DNA from: Rana temporaria
Lineage: Eukaryota; Chordata; Amphibia; Anura; Ranidae
Direction of reading: 5' to 3'
Length of the DNA stretch: 64,000 nucleotides
NCBI RefSeq assembly: GCF_905171775.1
Contig: NC_053489.1
Location: forward strand, 145,306,142-145,370,141
In this document: one piece after another, positions 12,152-22,308 of the stretch
Layout of the letters: each line of letters opens with the position of its first letter
Numbering within the stretch: position 1 is the first letter of the stretch
Program-made: the position numbers and the translations under genes
The notes under the pieces: model-generated
What the model was told of the DNA's origin: nothing
Seen by the model: the letters and a program-made list of their open reading frames with translations, nothing else
The model's database searches: none

Positions 12152-12823
12152 TTCATCTTTTTCTTGAAAAAAGTCAAGACTGGCCTCCAAAGTTCTTTCA
12201 TGGTATTTGCATGGCATTTTCATGTATATGGTGTCTCAATAACCAAGAGGACCAGGAGGTGTGTAGCCAAACAGGAACAGTTGAGATTATGAGAACAGCT
12301 ACTATTTTCTAAAAACTCCACTCTCCATATTTGTTGTCCATTGGTCTATATTTCTGGTATAGCTCATTATTCCCAAATATGACATTGTAACACACTATGC
12401 AGATTTGTAGCCTGCATGCCATCTACTATCACAACCTCTTTAATGGCTGAAGTGACATGAAATAGTGTTTAGTTTTTTTTTGTCTATTGGAAATGTTCAT
12501 TAAGGTAAGCCTATGAGAATAGAAATATGGAAAATGCGATTGCATTTAAAGGTGCAGGCTATGAGGTTTGTAATGGGAGGGCCCGTGGGACCCAGAGGCT
12601 CTTGCAGGGTGTGGGATACTCCTGTTTCAGCTTCACTAATGACTCTTGTGTCTAGGGTCATCCTATGTCCATAGGATGACTGAGAAATGATATCTCGGAT
12701 TACATGAGATAGGACAGTAATGATAATACACAATGTATTCCAGGATATCTTGAAATATTACAGGTTGTTAATTCTAAACCCAACCGGTCAATAGAGTGAT
12801 TCATTCATGTGGGAACACAGACT
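12152..12823. other. Unassigned spacer
   Basis: No gene or bounded element identified. A GTGGGACCCAGAGGCTC-type GC patch lies at about 12580-12620. Confidence 0.35.
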
Positions 12824-13331
12824 GTTAAGGGGGTAATTAAGTCTGCTACTGTCATGTAAACTAAACTTAGTCTGGCTTCTAAAGACCTTTTCATTGTGTG
12901 ATGCTAATTAACACTGTATTGTGTGAAGTTCTATTGATGATAGATGTGGATTGTGAGATGTCTGACTTGCCAGCTGTAGTTAATTAGAATTGGAGTCAGA
13001 ATGTCTGACTAAAGGAATGTGCATTGTATAGCAGGTGTCTATCTTAAAAGATGTGTATTGAGGGGGGCTTGTTAGGAACTATTGTATGATGTTGTGGGCG
13101 GAGTGTGTCATTGTCCATTTGATTATTGCAAGTATTCTTTTGGGTGTATATAAGAGTCTGAGTTTACCATTAAAGTATCTATTTGTTTTGAACCAGAGAA
13201 CAGAGCGGTGTGTGTCTCTTTTCTGGGGAATCATATGGGCCGCGTTCGTCTGCTGGATTGTGGAGTGTCGATAAGCTGCCGTGGGTTGGTGAAATGGAAT
13301 ATCGTAAAGGGCGTTACCCCTGACCGTTACA
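12824..13331 (+). promoter_or_regulatory. Solo-LTR-like sequence
   Basis: It starts near TGTTAAGGGGG and ends near GACCGTTACA. Inside, GTATATAAGAG (TATA box, about 13145) is followed by CCATTAAAG (possible poly-A signal, about 13170) and a GTGTGTCTCTTTT tract. That order is typical of a retroviral-type long terminal repeat. No coding region adjoins it on either side, so a solo LTR is the likely reading. I could not find a clean target duplication, so both ends are approximate. Confidence 0.5.
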
Positions 13332-13429
13332 GGGTTATTACCAAGTGTGCTGCAAACTTGGATAAAATATTTGGCGAAAAAGAAATGAGGTGGCAGCTGC
13401 TGGCTCCTTCATTGTTGCTGTTTTTTTAC

Positions 13430-14037
13430 TTAAAGAGATAGTAAACCCTAATGGGTTTTACTTCCTCTTTGTTCCCTGCAAAGTAAAAGCATACTAGCAC
13501 ATTATGTGCCACTTACCTGCAGAAGAAGCCAGCAATATCAGCACTGTCCCCTCCCTCTAATCACATCCATCTTCAACCCCTCTACCTTCCGGGGCCATGG
13601 ACTCCGGCTCTACTACTGGCCGGCGTCGTGTGACATCACTCCCGTGCATGCACGTGGGAGCCGACGGTCACGACACAAGCACTATATAAGCGCCACGGAT
13701 CGTGCCCCTTTTCTCAGTGCACATGCGCCGATTATGTCGGTGCTGGTATATATGGCGAATATCTCCTAAACCGTAGAGGTTTAAGAGATATTTCCAATAC
13801 CTACAGGTAAGCCTTATTATAGGCTTAAGCCCCATACACACTATCAGTTTTCCTGCAGGTTTTTCTCTTCAGATTTACCAAAACCATCTAATATGAGGTC
13901 AAACCTTAAGAGTTTCAATTTGTATGCAATCAAGCAGGCCCTTCCACTACATGGTTTTGGTAAACCTGAAGAGAAAAACCTGCAGGAAAACTGATAGTGT
14001 GTATGGGCCTTTACCTGTAGGGTGTACAACCACTTTA
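13430..14037. mobile_element. TTAA-bounded MITE, AGTGGTTGTA family
   Basis: Bounded by TTAAAGAGATAGTAAACCC and GTACAACCACTTTAA. It shares ATATCTCCTAAACC and CCTACAGGTAAGCC with 54758-55211, in inverse orientation. Split by a second MITE at 13825-14013. Non-coding. Confidence 0.7.
13825..14013. mobile_element. Palindromic MITE nested in 13430-14037
   Basis: Arms AGCCCCATACACACTATCAG and CTGATAGTGTGTATGGGCC are inverse. The inner arms TTTTCCTGCAGGTTTTTCTC also pair, as does GGTTTACC-AAAACCAT-like sequence, making an almost complete hairpin of about 190 bp. Confidence 0.8.
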
Positions 14038-14461
14038 AAGGATTAGGATGACAACCCAGGTCAGCCCAAGTCAGAAATGGTAACTCAACATTTACATCAT
14101 TATATTTTACTCTACAGGTGTACTCGAGACAAAACTGGTATTTTTGCATCTGGGCTGATTCAGGGAACATATCCTACTGACTGAGTGGCTCCAATGTTCA
14201 TTATAAACATCTTGATACCCTGCCATTATATATCCTTACACCTGAATCAATACTTCCTTTTAATTCAAATGGCCCAGGATCTAATTCTGTAACACAAGTT
14301 TGACTAGCCACTTTCCCTGATCCACTGCAGACCTGAGCACCCACAGTCACTCATAAAAAGGAAATCACACAGCATGGAATTATATTATGTTGCTGGTCTA
14401 CCCAGAGCAACCTCGAGAACCCTGTTAAATCTAGCTGCAGTTGATTTTCTATAAAACTAGT
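14038..14461. other. Unassigned spacer
   Basis: No gene or repeat boundary seen. Confidence 0.4.
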
Positions 14462-14812
14462 TTAAATTGATTGTAAAGCTTTTTTTCCCCCAATAAAAAA
14501 CAAACATGTTTTTCTTACCTGCATTGTGCAATGACTGTTCTGGAGTCTCAGTCGGTGCTGTCCACTCCTCCTCTTCTCCGAGTGCCCCCTTAACAAGCTG
14601 GCTACTGAGGGGCACACATGCGGGTGCGTGCCCAAGCCAGGCTGTGTGCATCCATAGACACACACAGCGTGACTCGGCCACATCTCCTACTCCCTCCTCA
14701 CAGGTTTTGACTGACAGCAGGAGGAGCCAATGGTTCCTGCTGCTCTCAGAGACGCCAGTGAATAATGGAAAAAAAAAGGAGCAGCAGTGAAAGTGAAAGG
14801 TTTTCACCTTAA
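14462..14812. mobile_element. TTAA-bounded MITE
   Basis: Bounded by TTAAATTGATTGTAAAGC and GTTTTCACCTTAA. The GC-rich middle holds overlapping open frames on both strands, which look like shadows rather than genes because no motif or splice context supports them. Confidence 0.5.
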
Positions 14813-14827
14813 TGAAGCTAATGCATG

Positions 14828-15361
14828 ATGCCGCGGACACACGATCATTTTTCAGCATGAAAGAAAACTTAAAAACGTAATTTAAAATGATCGTGTGTGG
14901 GCTGCACATCGTTTTTCAGTTTCTAAAAAACGACAAAAAAAAAATTCTAACATGCTGCATTTTTTAACGTTGTTTTAATAAATTTCGTTTTTCGGGTTGT
15001 AAAAAATGATCGTGTGTGGGCTAAAACGACGTTTTAAACCCGCGCATGCTCAGAAGCAAGTTATGAGATGGGAGCGCTCGTTCTGGTAAAACTACCGTTA
15101 ATAATCGAGTAAGCACATTCATCACGCTGTAACAGAACTAACAAGGAATCAGCTAAAGCAGCCCAAAGGAGAATAGAACTTCCCCTTTAGAGTGCCGTTG
15201 TACGTGTTGTACGTCACCGCTCTTTGTTCATAATTTTTGAAAAACGATGGTGTGTGGGCAACGTCGTTTTTAATGATGAAGTTGGAAAAACTTCGTTTTT
15301 TGGACATGCTGAAAAACAACGTTTTCTTTCATGCCGAAAAATGATCGTGTGTACGTGGCAT
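14828..15361. mobile_element. Palindromic MITE, ACACACGATCATTTTTCAGC type
   Basis: The left end is TGCCGCGGACACACGATCAT; the right end is ATGATCGTGTGTACGTGGCA. Internal copies of ATGATCGTGTGTGGGC at about 14887 and 15006 show repeated inversion or duplication of the arm. Non-coding. Confidence 0.8.
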
Positions 15362-15529
15362 AAGGGTAAAAAACTAAAGGCTAAATGGGTAATTTTCTGA
15401 TTGCATTGTTTTTAATGACATAGCCTTTGATTTTACACTTGATTTTGCTCTTTTACAATACTTTTAATAAAGTATTGACTTCATTTGAAACTTTCATTGA
15501 GACATAAGGAAGCTAAATGAAAAAGGACC

Positions 15530-15984
15530 TTAAAGTGGCTGTAAAGTAAGAAGGTTTTTTATCTTAATAAAACTTTCTGTGTGCAGCAGCCCCCCTAATA
15601 CTTACCTGAGTCCATCCCGATCCAGCGATGTTGCAGGAGTGTCTCGGCTGCCCAGGACTTCCCTCCTCATTGGTGAGACGGCAGCGCAGTGCCATTAGCT
15701 CCCGCTGTTGTCAATCAAAGCCAATGAGGAGATAGAGGGGGCAGGGCCGAACTGTGGCTTCATGTCTGAATGGACACACAGAGCAGCAGCTCGGCTCGGT
15801 ACCCCCATAGCAAGCTGCTTGGTGTGGGGGCACTCGGTAGGAGGAAGGGACCAGGAGCGCCAGCGAGGGACCCGAGAAGAGGAGGATCCTGGCTGCTCTG
15901 TGCAAAACCATTACACAGAGCAGGTAAGTATAACATGTTTGTTATTTTAAAAGAAAAAAAACTGAGACTTTAGTATCACTTTAA
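15530..15984. mobile_element. TTAA-bounded MITE, CTTACCTGAGTCC family
   Basis: Bounded by TTAAAGTGGCTGTAAAGT and AGTATCACTTTAA, leaving AGTG at both tips inside TTAA. It shares AATACTTACCTGAG, GATGTTGCA, CACAGAGCAGCA and TATAACATGTTTGTT with 3925-4382 and 62898-63260. The small frames on both strands are non-genic. Confidence 0.7.
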
Positions 15985-16340
15985 AAGAGAAGTATGCTAA
16001 TTTGGTCACACTTACTTTTGCACTCCTGTGACCCAGAATCAGCCGACAGGGTGTCACAGAGCCTAAGCTGCAGCTGGCTCAGCCTCTCATCACACTGCTG
16101 AGAGACTGAGCCAGCCACTCCCACCCCTTCACAGCCAGGTGCTCCAGTAAGTGCTGTAGGGGCAGAGCAGAAAACCTGTGACTGACAGTCACTGCTGCTT
16201 GCTCAGTGAAGACTGAGAACTGAGAAGTCAGTGCTCATGTGATCGCTTACATCTCTGTTATAAAGCCGATTGGGGGGTGGCTGCAGCCTCGAATCGAAGC
16301 TGCAGCCATATAGGCGAGTATACTTTTTTCTTTTAGGGTA
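15985..16340. repeat. Relative of the 1849-2312 repeat
   Basis: It shares TTGCACTCCTGTGACCC and a CTGACTGTCAGT-type core with 1849-2312 and abuts the previous MITE at its TTAA. The far end is not clear. Confidence 0.45.
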
Positions 16341-16408
16341 TTTGAAGACATTTCAAGTGCTGGGATTTTTATAAAAATTTTCTGGCAACGTTAACACGTT
16401 TTTATTGT

Positions 16409-16906
16409 TAGGCCTCGTACACACACACACACAGGTTTTCTAGGGAAGAAACAGCAAGAAAAATGCTGGCAAAACTTTTTTGTAGAGAAAACCGTGCGTG
16501 TGTATGGTTTTTCGTCTAGAAAACTGCCGGGAATCTCAGCGAGAAAAATAGGGAACCTGCTCTCTATTTTCTCGTCGGGATTCTCAGCAGTGTTTTCCTG
16601 GCGAGAAACCCGAGAGTGTGTATACTTACCTGCCTCCATGGAAACCCGTGAGGTTTCGGCGAATGCGCGGTAGCTTCCAAGGCATAGTGTAGGGTGTAGC
16701 AAGATGGCGACGACGGCATCGAATGTGATGAGCACATGCTCATCGTAGTTGATGACGTCACCGCTTTCTTGCCATTCAAAAGAACGGCGGTTCTTTTCAA
16801 TGGTGTGTGTGTACACTCGGCGAGCAAGAAAGCTTGCCAGAAATCTCATCAGGAAAACCAACATTTTTTTTCTGATGAGATTCCTGGCTGTGTGTACAGG
16901 GCTTAA
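16409..16906. mobile_element. Palindromic MITE, GGCCTCGTACACAC type
   Basis: The left end is TTAGGCCTCGTACACACAC and the right end is GTGTGTACAGGGCTTAA. Arms with TTTTCTAGG, GGGAATCTCAGCGAGAAAA and GAGAAACCCGAGAG fold back repeatedly. The 194-codon minus-strand frame at 16391-16975 is an open-reading by-product of this palindrome. Confidence 0.75.
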
Positions 16907-17337
16907 GATATAAGTCTTGAAGCAGGGTGTAGATATGCCTAGCAACAGCATCCTCTTTGTTACTTGTGAAATCAAACTCCATCAGCTCAAAACTTTGAGT
17001 CAGCGTCATTGGCCTCCAGTCTTCATTTAAAGGAAATAATAGAGATAAGCTATACTGTATAGTGTGCATTCTCAAAATGAAAATGCAATTCAACTGGTCC
17101 TTGAACTCAGAGGTTTTAGAAATGCTGTTTATTCTCTGTTTCCGTGGTAACAATACATTGTTTTTTAATAATAAAATAGAAGAATTGCCATTCATTATTC
17201 AAAGATTATTATATGGTAAGTGACAATAAATAGCAGACAAATTATTATTATTTCATTTTATGTATAAGATTTATTTTGAAGCTAATGCATTTATTTATAT
17301 ATTTTAGTTGCTGTGCATAACATAGGCTTTTGTTTGT
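16907..17337. other. Unassigned AT-rich spacer
   Basis: No gene seen. It borders the TTAA of the large piggyBac-type element. Confidence 0.4.
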
Positions 17338-17699
17338 TTAACCACTTTCCCACCGGAACATTTGTCAGCCTTAAGACCAGAGGTGTTTTTACAATTTTCC
17401 ACTGCGCTGCTTTAACTGGTAATTGCGCGGCCATACAATGTTGTACCCAAACAAAATTTGCGTCCTTTTTTTCCCACAAATAGAGCTTTCTTTTGATGGT
17501 ATTTGATTGCCTCTACTTTTTGTTATAAGAAAAATCGAACAAACTCAATTTTAGTCATACATTTTGGCCAAAATGTATTCAGCCACATGTCTTTAGTAAA
17601 AAAAATGCCAATAAGCGTATATTTATTGGTTTGCGCAAAAGTTATAGCATCTACAAACTAGGGTACATTTTCTGGAATTTACACAGCTTTTATTTTATG

Positions 17700-19975
17700 A
17701 CTGCCTATCTCAATTCTTGAGGTGCTAAAATAGCAGGGAAGTACAAAACCCCCCCAAATGACCCCATTTTGGAAAGTAGACACCCCAAGGAACCTGCTGA
17801 AAGGCATGTTGAGTCCATTGAATATTTTTTTTTTTGTAACAAGTGATTGAATAATGACAAAAAAAAAAAAAAAAAAAAGAAATTACAAAAAGTTGTCACT
17901 AAATGATATATTGCTCACACATGCCATAGTTATATGTGGAATTGCACCCCAAAATACATTCTCCTGCTTCTCCTGAGTACGGGGATACCACATGTGTGAG
18001 ACTTTTTGGGAGCCCAACCACGTACGGGGCCCCGAAAATCAAGCACCGCCTTCAGGATTTCTAAGGGGCGCAAATTTTTGATTTCACTTCTCACTACCTA
18101 AGACAGTTTTGAAGGCCATAAAATGCCCAAATAGCACAAAATCCCCCCAAATGACCCCATTTTGGAAAGTAGACACCCCAAGGAATCTGCTGAGGGGCAT
18201 ATTGAGCCCACTGAATATTTTTTTTTTTGTACCAAGTGATTGAATAATGACAAAAAAAAAAAAGAAAAAAGAAATTACAAAAAGTTGTAACTAAATGATA
18301 TATTGCTCATACATGCCATGGTTATATGTGGAATTGCACCCCAAAATACATTCTGCTGCTTCTCCTGAGTACGGGGATACCACATGTGTGGGACTTTTTG
18401 CGAGTCTAGCCGCGTACGGGACCCCGAAAACCAAGCATCGCCTTCAGGATTTCTAATGGCGCAATTTTTTTATTTCACTCCTCACTACCTATCACAGTTT
18501 TGAAGGCCATAAAATGCCCAAATAGCACAAACCCCCCCCCAAATGACCCCATTTTGGAAAGTAGACACCCCAGGCTATTTGCTGAGAGGCATGTTGAGTC
18601 CATGGAATATTTAATATTTTGCCACAAGTTGCGGGAATATGACAATTTTTTTTTTTTTTGCACAAAGTTGTCACTAAATGATATATTGCTCACACATGCC
18701 ATGGGCATATGTGGAATTACACCCCAAAATACATTCTGCAGCTTCTCCTGAGTACGGGGATACCACATGTGTGGGACTTTTTGGGAGCCTAGCCGCGTAC
18801 GGGACCCCGAAAACCAAGCACGGCCTTCAGGATTTCTAAGGGCATACATTTTTGATTTCACTCCTCACTACCGATCACTACCTATCACAGTATTGAAGGC
18901 CATAAAAGGCCAAGATGGCACACAACCCCCCCAAATGACCCCATTTTGGAAAGTAGACACCCCAAGCTATTTTCTGAGAGGCATTTTGAGTTCATGGAAT
19001 ATTTTATATCTTGCCACCAGTTGCTGGAATATGACAAACTTTTTTTTTTTTTTTTGCACAAAGTTGTCACTAAATGATATATTGCTCACACATGCCATGG
19101 TTATATGTGGAATTGCACCCCAAAATACATTCTGCTGCTTCTCCTGAGTACGGGGATACCACATGTGTGGGACTTTTCGGGAGCCTAGCCGCGTACGGGG
19201 CCCCGAAAACCAAGCACCGCCTTCAGGATTTCTAAGGGCGCAAATTTTTGATTTCACTCCTCGCTGCCTATCACAGTTTCGGAGGCCATGGAATTCCCAG
19301 ATGGCACACAACCCCCCCAAATGACCCCATTTTGGAAAGTAGACACCCCAAGCTATTTGCTGAGAGGCATGGTGAGTATTTTACAGCGCTCATTTATTTT
19401 TGAAAATGAAGAAAGATATATATATTTTTTTTTTTTTCTTTTTTCAATTTTCAAATCTTTGTGACAAAAAGCAAGATCTGCAAAATACTCAACATACCTC
19501 TCAGCAAATAGCTTGGGGTGTCTACTTTCCAAAATGGGGTCATTTGGGGGGGTTTTGTGCCATCTGGGCATTCCATGGCCTCCGAAACTGTGATAGGTAG
19601 TGAGGAGTGAAATCAAAAATTTACACCCTTAGAAAGCCTGAAGGTGGTGATTGGTTTTTGGGGTCCCGTACGCGGCTAGGCTCCCAAAAAGTCTCACACA
19701 TGTGGTATCCCCGTACTCAGGAGAAGCAGCAGAATGTATTTTGGGGTGTAATTCCACATATGCCCATGGCATGTTTGAGCAATATATCATTTAGTGACAA
19801 CTTTGTGCAAAAAAAATAAAATAAAATAATAATAATTCTCTTTCCTACAACTTGTGTCAAAATATAAAATATTCCATGGACTCGAGATGCCTCTCAGCAA
19901 ATAGCTTGGGGTGTCTACTTTCCAAAATGGGGTCATTTGGGGGGGTTTTGAACTGTCCTGGCATTTTATGAACAA
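17700..19975. repeat. ~390-bp tandem array with inverted tail
   Basis: The anchor CCCCATTTTGGAAAGTAGAC begins at 17762, 18155, 18547, 18939 and 19325, giving spacings of 393, 392, 392 and 386. The inverse anchor then appears near 19515 and 19908, again about 393 apart. So five direct units are followed by two inverted ones, with the turn at about 19385-19490. Each unit holds ACCACATGTGTG, CTCCTGAGTACGGGGATACC and a T/A run of varying length. Open frames across it are repeat shadows. Confidence 0.92.
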
Positions 19976-21186
19976 CATTTAGAAGCTTATGTCACACATT
20001 ACCCACTCTTCTAACCACTTGAAGAAAAAGCCCTTTCTGACACTGTTTGTTTACATAAAAACATATTATTTTTTTGCAAGAAAGTTAAGTTGAACCCCCA
20101 AACATTATATATTATTTTAAAGCAAAGGCCCTACAGATTAAAATGGTGGGTGTTGCATTTTTTTTTACCACGCAGTATTTGCGCAGCGATTTTTCAAATG
20201 CATTTTTTTGGGCAAAAATACATATTTTTTTATTTTAATGCACTAAAACACACTATATTGCCCAAATGTTTGATGAAATAAAAAAGATGATCTTAGGCCG
20301 AGTACATAGATACCAAACACGACATGCTTTAAAATTGCACACAAATGCGCAGTGGCGACAGACTACATACATTTTTAAAAGCCTTTAAAAGCCTCTACGG
20401 GTTACCACATTAGATTTACAGAGGAGGTCTACTGCTAAAATTACTGCCCTCGATCTGACCTTCGCGGTGATACCTCACATGCATGGTACAATTGCTGTTT
20501 ACATATGACGCCAAACCGACGCTTGCGTTCGCCTTTGCGCAAGAGCAGGGGGGGACAGGGGTGCTTTTTTTTTATTTATTTTTTTTTATTATTATTTAAT
20601 TTGCTTTTTTAATTTTATTTTAAACTGTTCCTTACTTTTTTTTATTATTTTTATAATTTTTATTGCCATCTTAGGGCATGTAAATATCCCCTATGATAGC
20701 AATAGTTAGTGACAGGTACTCTTTTTTGAAAAAATTGGGGTCTATTAGACCCTAGATCTCTCCTCTGCCCTTAAAGCATCTGACCACACCAAGATCGGTG
20801 TGATAAAATGTTTTCCCACTTTCCCAATGGCGCAGTTTATATCCGGGGAGGGGACATACCCTCCCACTGCTTGTAAAAGCAGTTTAGAGGCTAATTAGCC
20901 GCTAGGACTGCTTTTACATGAAAGCCGACCGCTGGCTGAAAAGAATGATACCAAGATGATGCCTAAACCCGCAGGCATCATTCTGGTATAACCATTCAAA
21001 GTCCAGCAACATACCAGTACGTTGATGGTTCTTGTTGGACATGTATTGTAATCTTTTTTTTTTTTCATGCAGCCTGTTGGCTGAACGAAAAAAAGATTGA
21101 TCGGTGGGTATGCCCACCATTAGAATACCTCCCTTCATCCACCCACTTCTAATGATGGGCATACATGCACCATTTATATATGCCAA

Positions 21187-21968
21187 AGCATGGGGGCATC
21201 CTCCCGCAAAAAAGTTATGCCGCTCACACACGTATGTACGCCGCATAAAAAGTTATGGCGCATACACACGGTCGGACTTTTCCACGGGCAAGCTTCCGAC
21301 GGAATTTCGACCGTATGTACGCGGCATTAGGAGCAAAATCGCTCCTCCGCCCCTAATGCCCCCATGCTTCGGCATATATGCTCTTTTTTTAACTGTGGTG
21401 GTGAAATCACCTCCCACAGTGTTGGAGTCGCGGCTTTATGTATCGTGGGAGCAAACGCTGTTGCTGTCACGCTAAATAAATCCGCGCTGCAACTGAATGG
21501 CGTACCTGCTAAGCAAATGATGGTTAACATTATAACAAAGTAACATTACATTTTAACAGTAAGATCTTACCATACCATACCTGCAAAGCAAATATCAAAA
21601 ACAAAACAAAACATTTTTTAACGCAACCTGTGCCTAAAAAATATATATGCCGAAGCATGGGGGCATCCTCCCGCAAAAAAAGTTATGCCGCGTACACACG
21701 GTCGAACTTTTCCACGGGCAAGCCTCCGTCGGAATTTCGACCGTATGTACGCGGCATTAGGAGCAAAATCGCTCCTCCGCCCCTAATGCCCCCATGCTTC
21801 GGCATATATGCTCTTTTTTTAACTGTGGTGGTGAAATCACCTCCTACAGCGTTGGAGTCGCGGCTTTATATATCGTGGGAGCAAACGCTGTTGCTGTCAC
21901 GCTAAATAAATCCGCGATGCAACTGAATAGCGTACCTGCTAAGCAAATGATGGTTAACAATAAAACAA
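21187..21968. repeat. Direct duplication with embedded palindrome
   Basis: AGCATGGGGGCATCCTCCCG at about 21187 recurs at about 21655, and both copies continue through TTTTCCACGGGCAAGC, GTATGTACGCGGCATTAG, GCCCCCATGCTTCGGC and AATGATGGTTAACA. Within each copy a small MITE-like palindrome (TACACACGGTCG to CGACCGTATGTACG) sits between the inverse words GCATGGGGGCAT and ATGCCCCCATGC. The first copy has extra short duplications around 21220-21260. Confidence 0.85.
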
Positions 21969-22308
21969 ACATTACAGTATAACATACCATACCTGCAAAG
22001 CAAATACAATAAAACATTGTAAAAATAGAGAGAATAGATATAGAACAATAGTGAGTGGACAGTAGAGAGTGAACATAAGAGAACAATAAAGAGAGGAGAA
22101 AAATACAACCACAACTATTTTTGGATTTTTTATTTTATATTTTTTTTGTGTTTTTGTGTGTTTTTTTATTTTTTTTCTACTTTTTTTCACTTTTATGAAA
22201 ACTATAAACTGAACGTTGCAGATTATGGTCTCTCAAAATGTGATGGCCATCACATATTCCGAGACCCTGTGTTGGTGTGCCTAGGACTGTGTGGTGCTGT
22301 ACCCTACC

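Noticed and set aside
14457..14909. 150-codon minus-strand frame
   Set aside because: It spans a TTAA MITE and part of the next MITE, with competing frames on the other strand and no motif.
16391..16975. 194-codon minus-strand frame
   Set aside because: It covers exactly a palindromic MITE and has no domain or splice signal.
17700..19975. Possible CRISPR or satellite gene array
   Set aside because: Units are ~390 bp without short direct repeats and unique spacers, and the array lies within a transposon.
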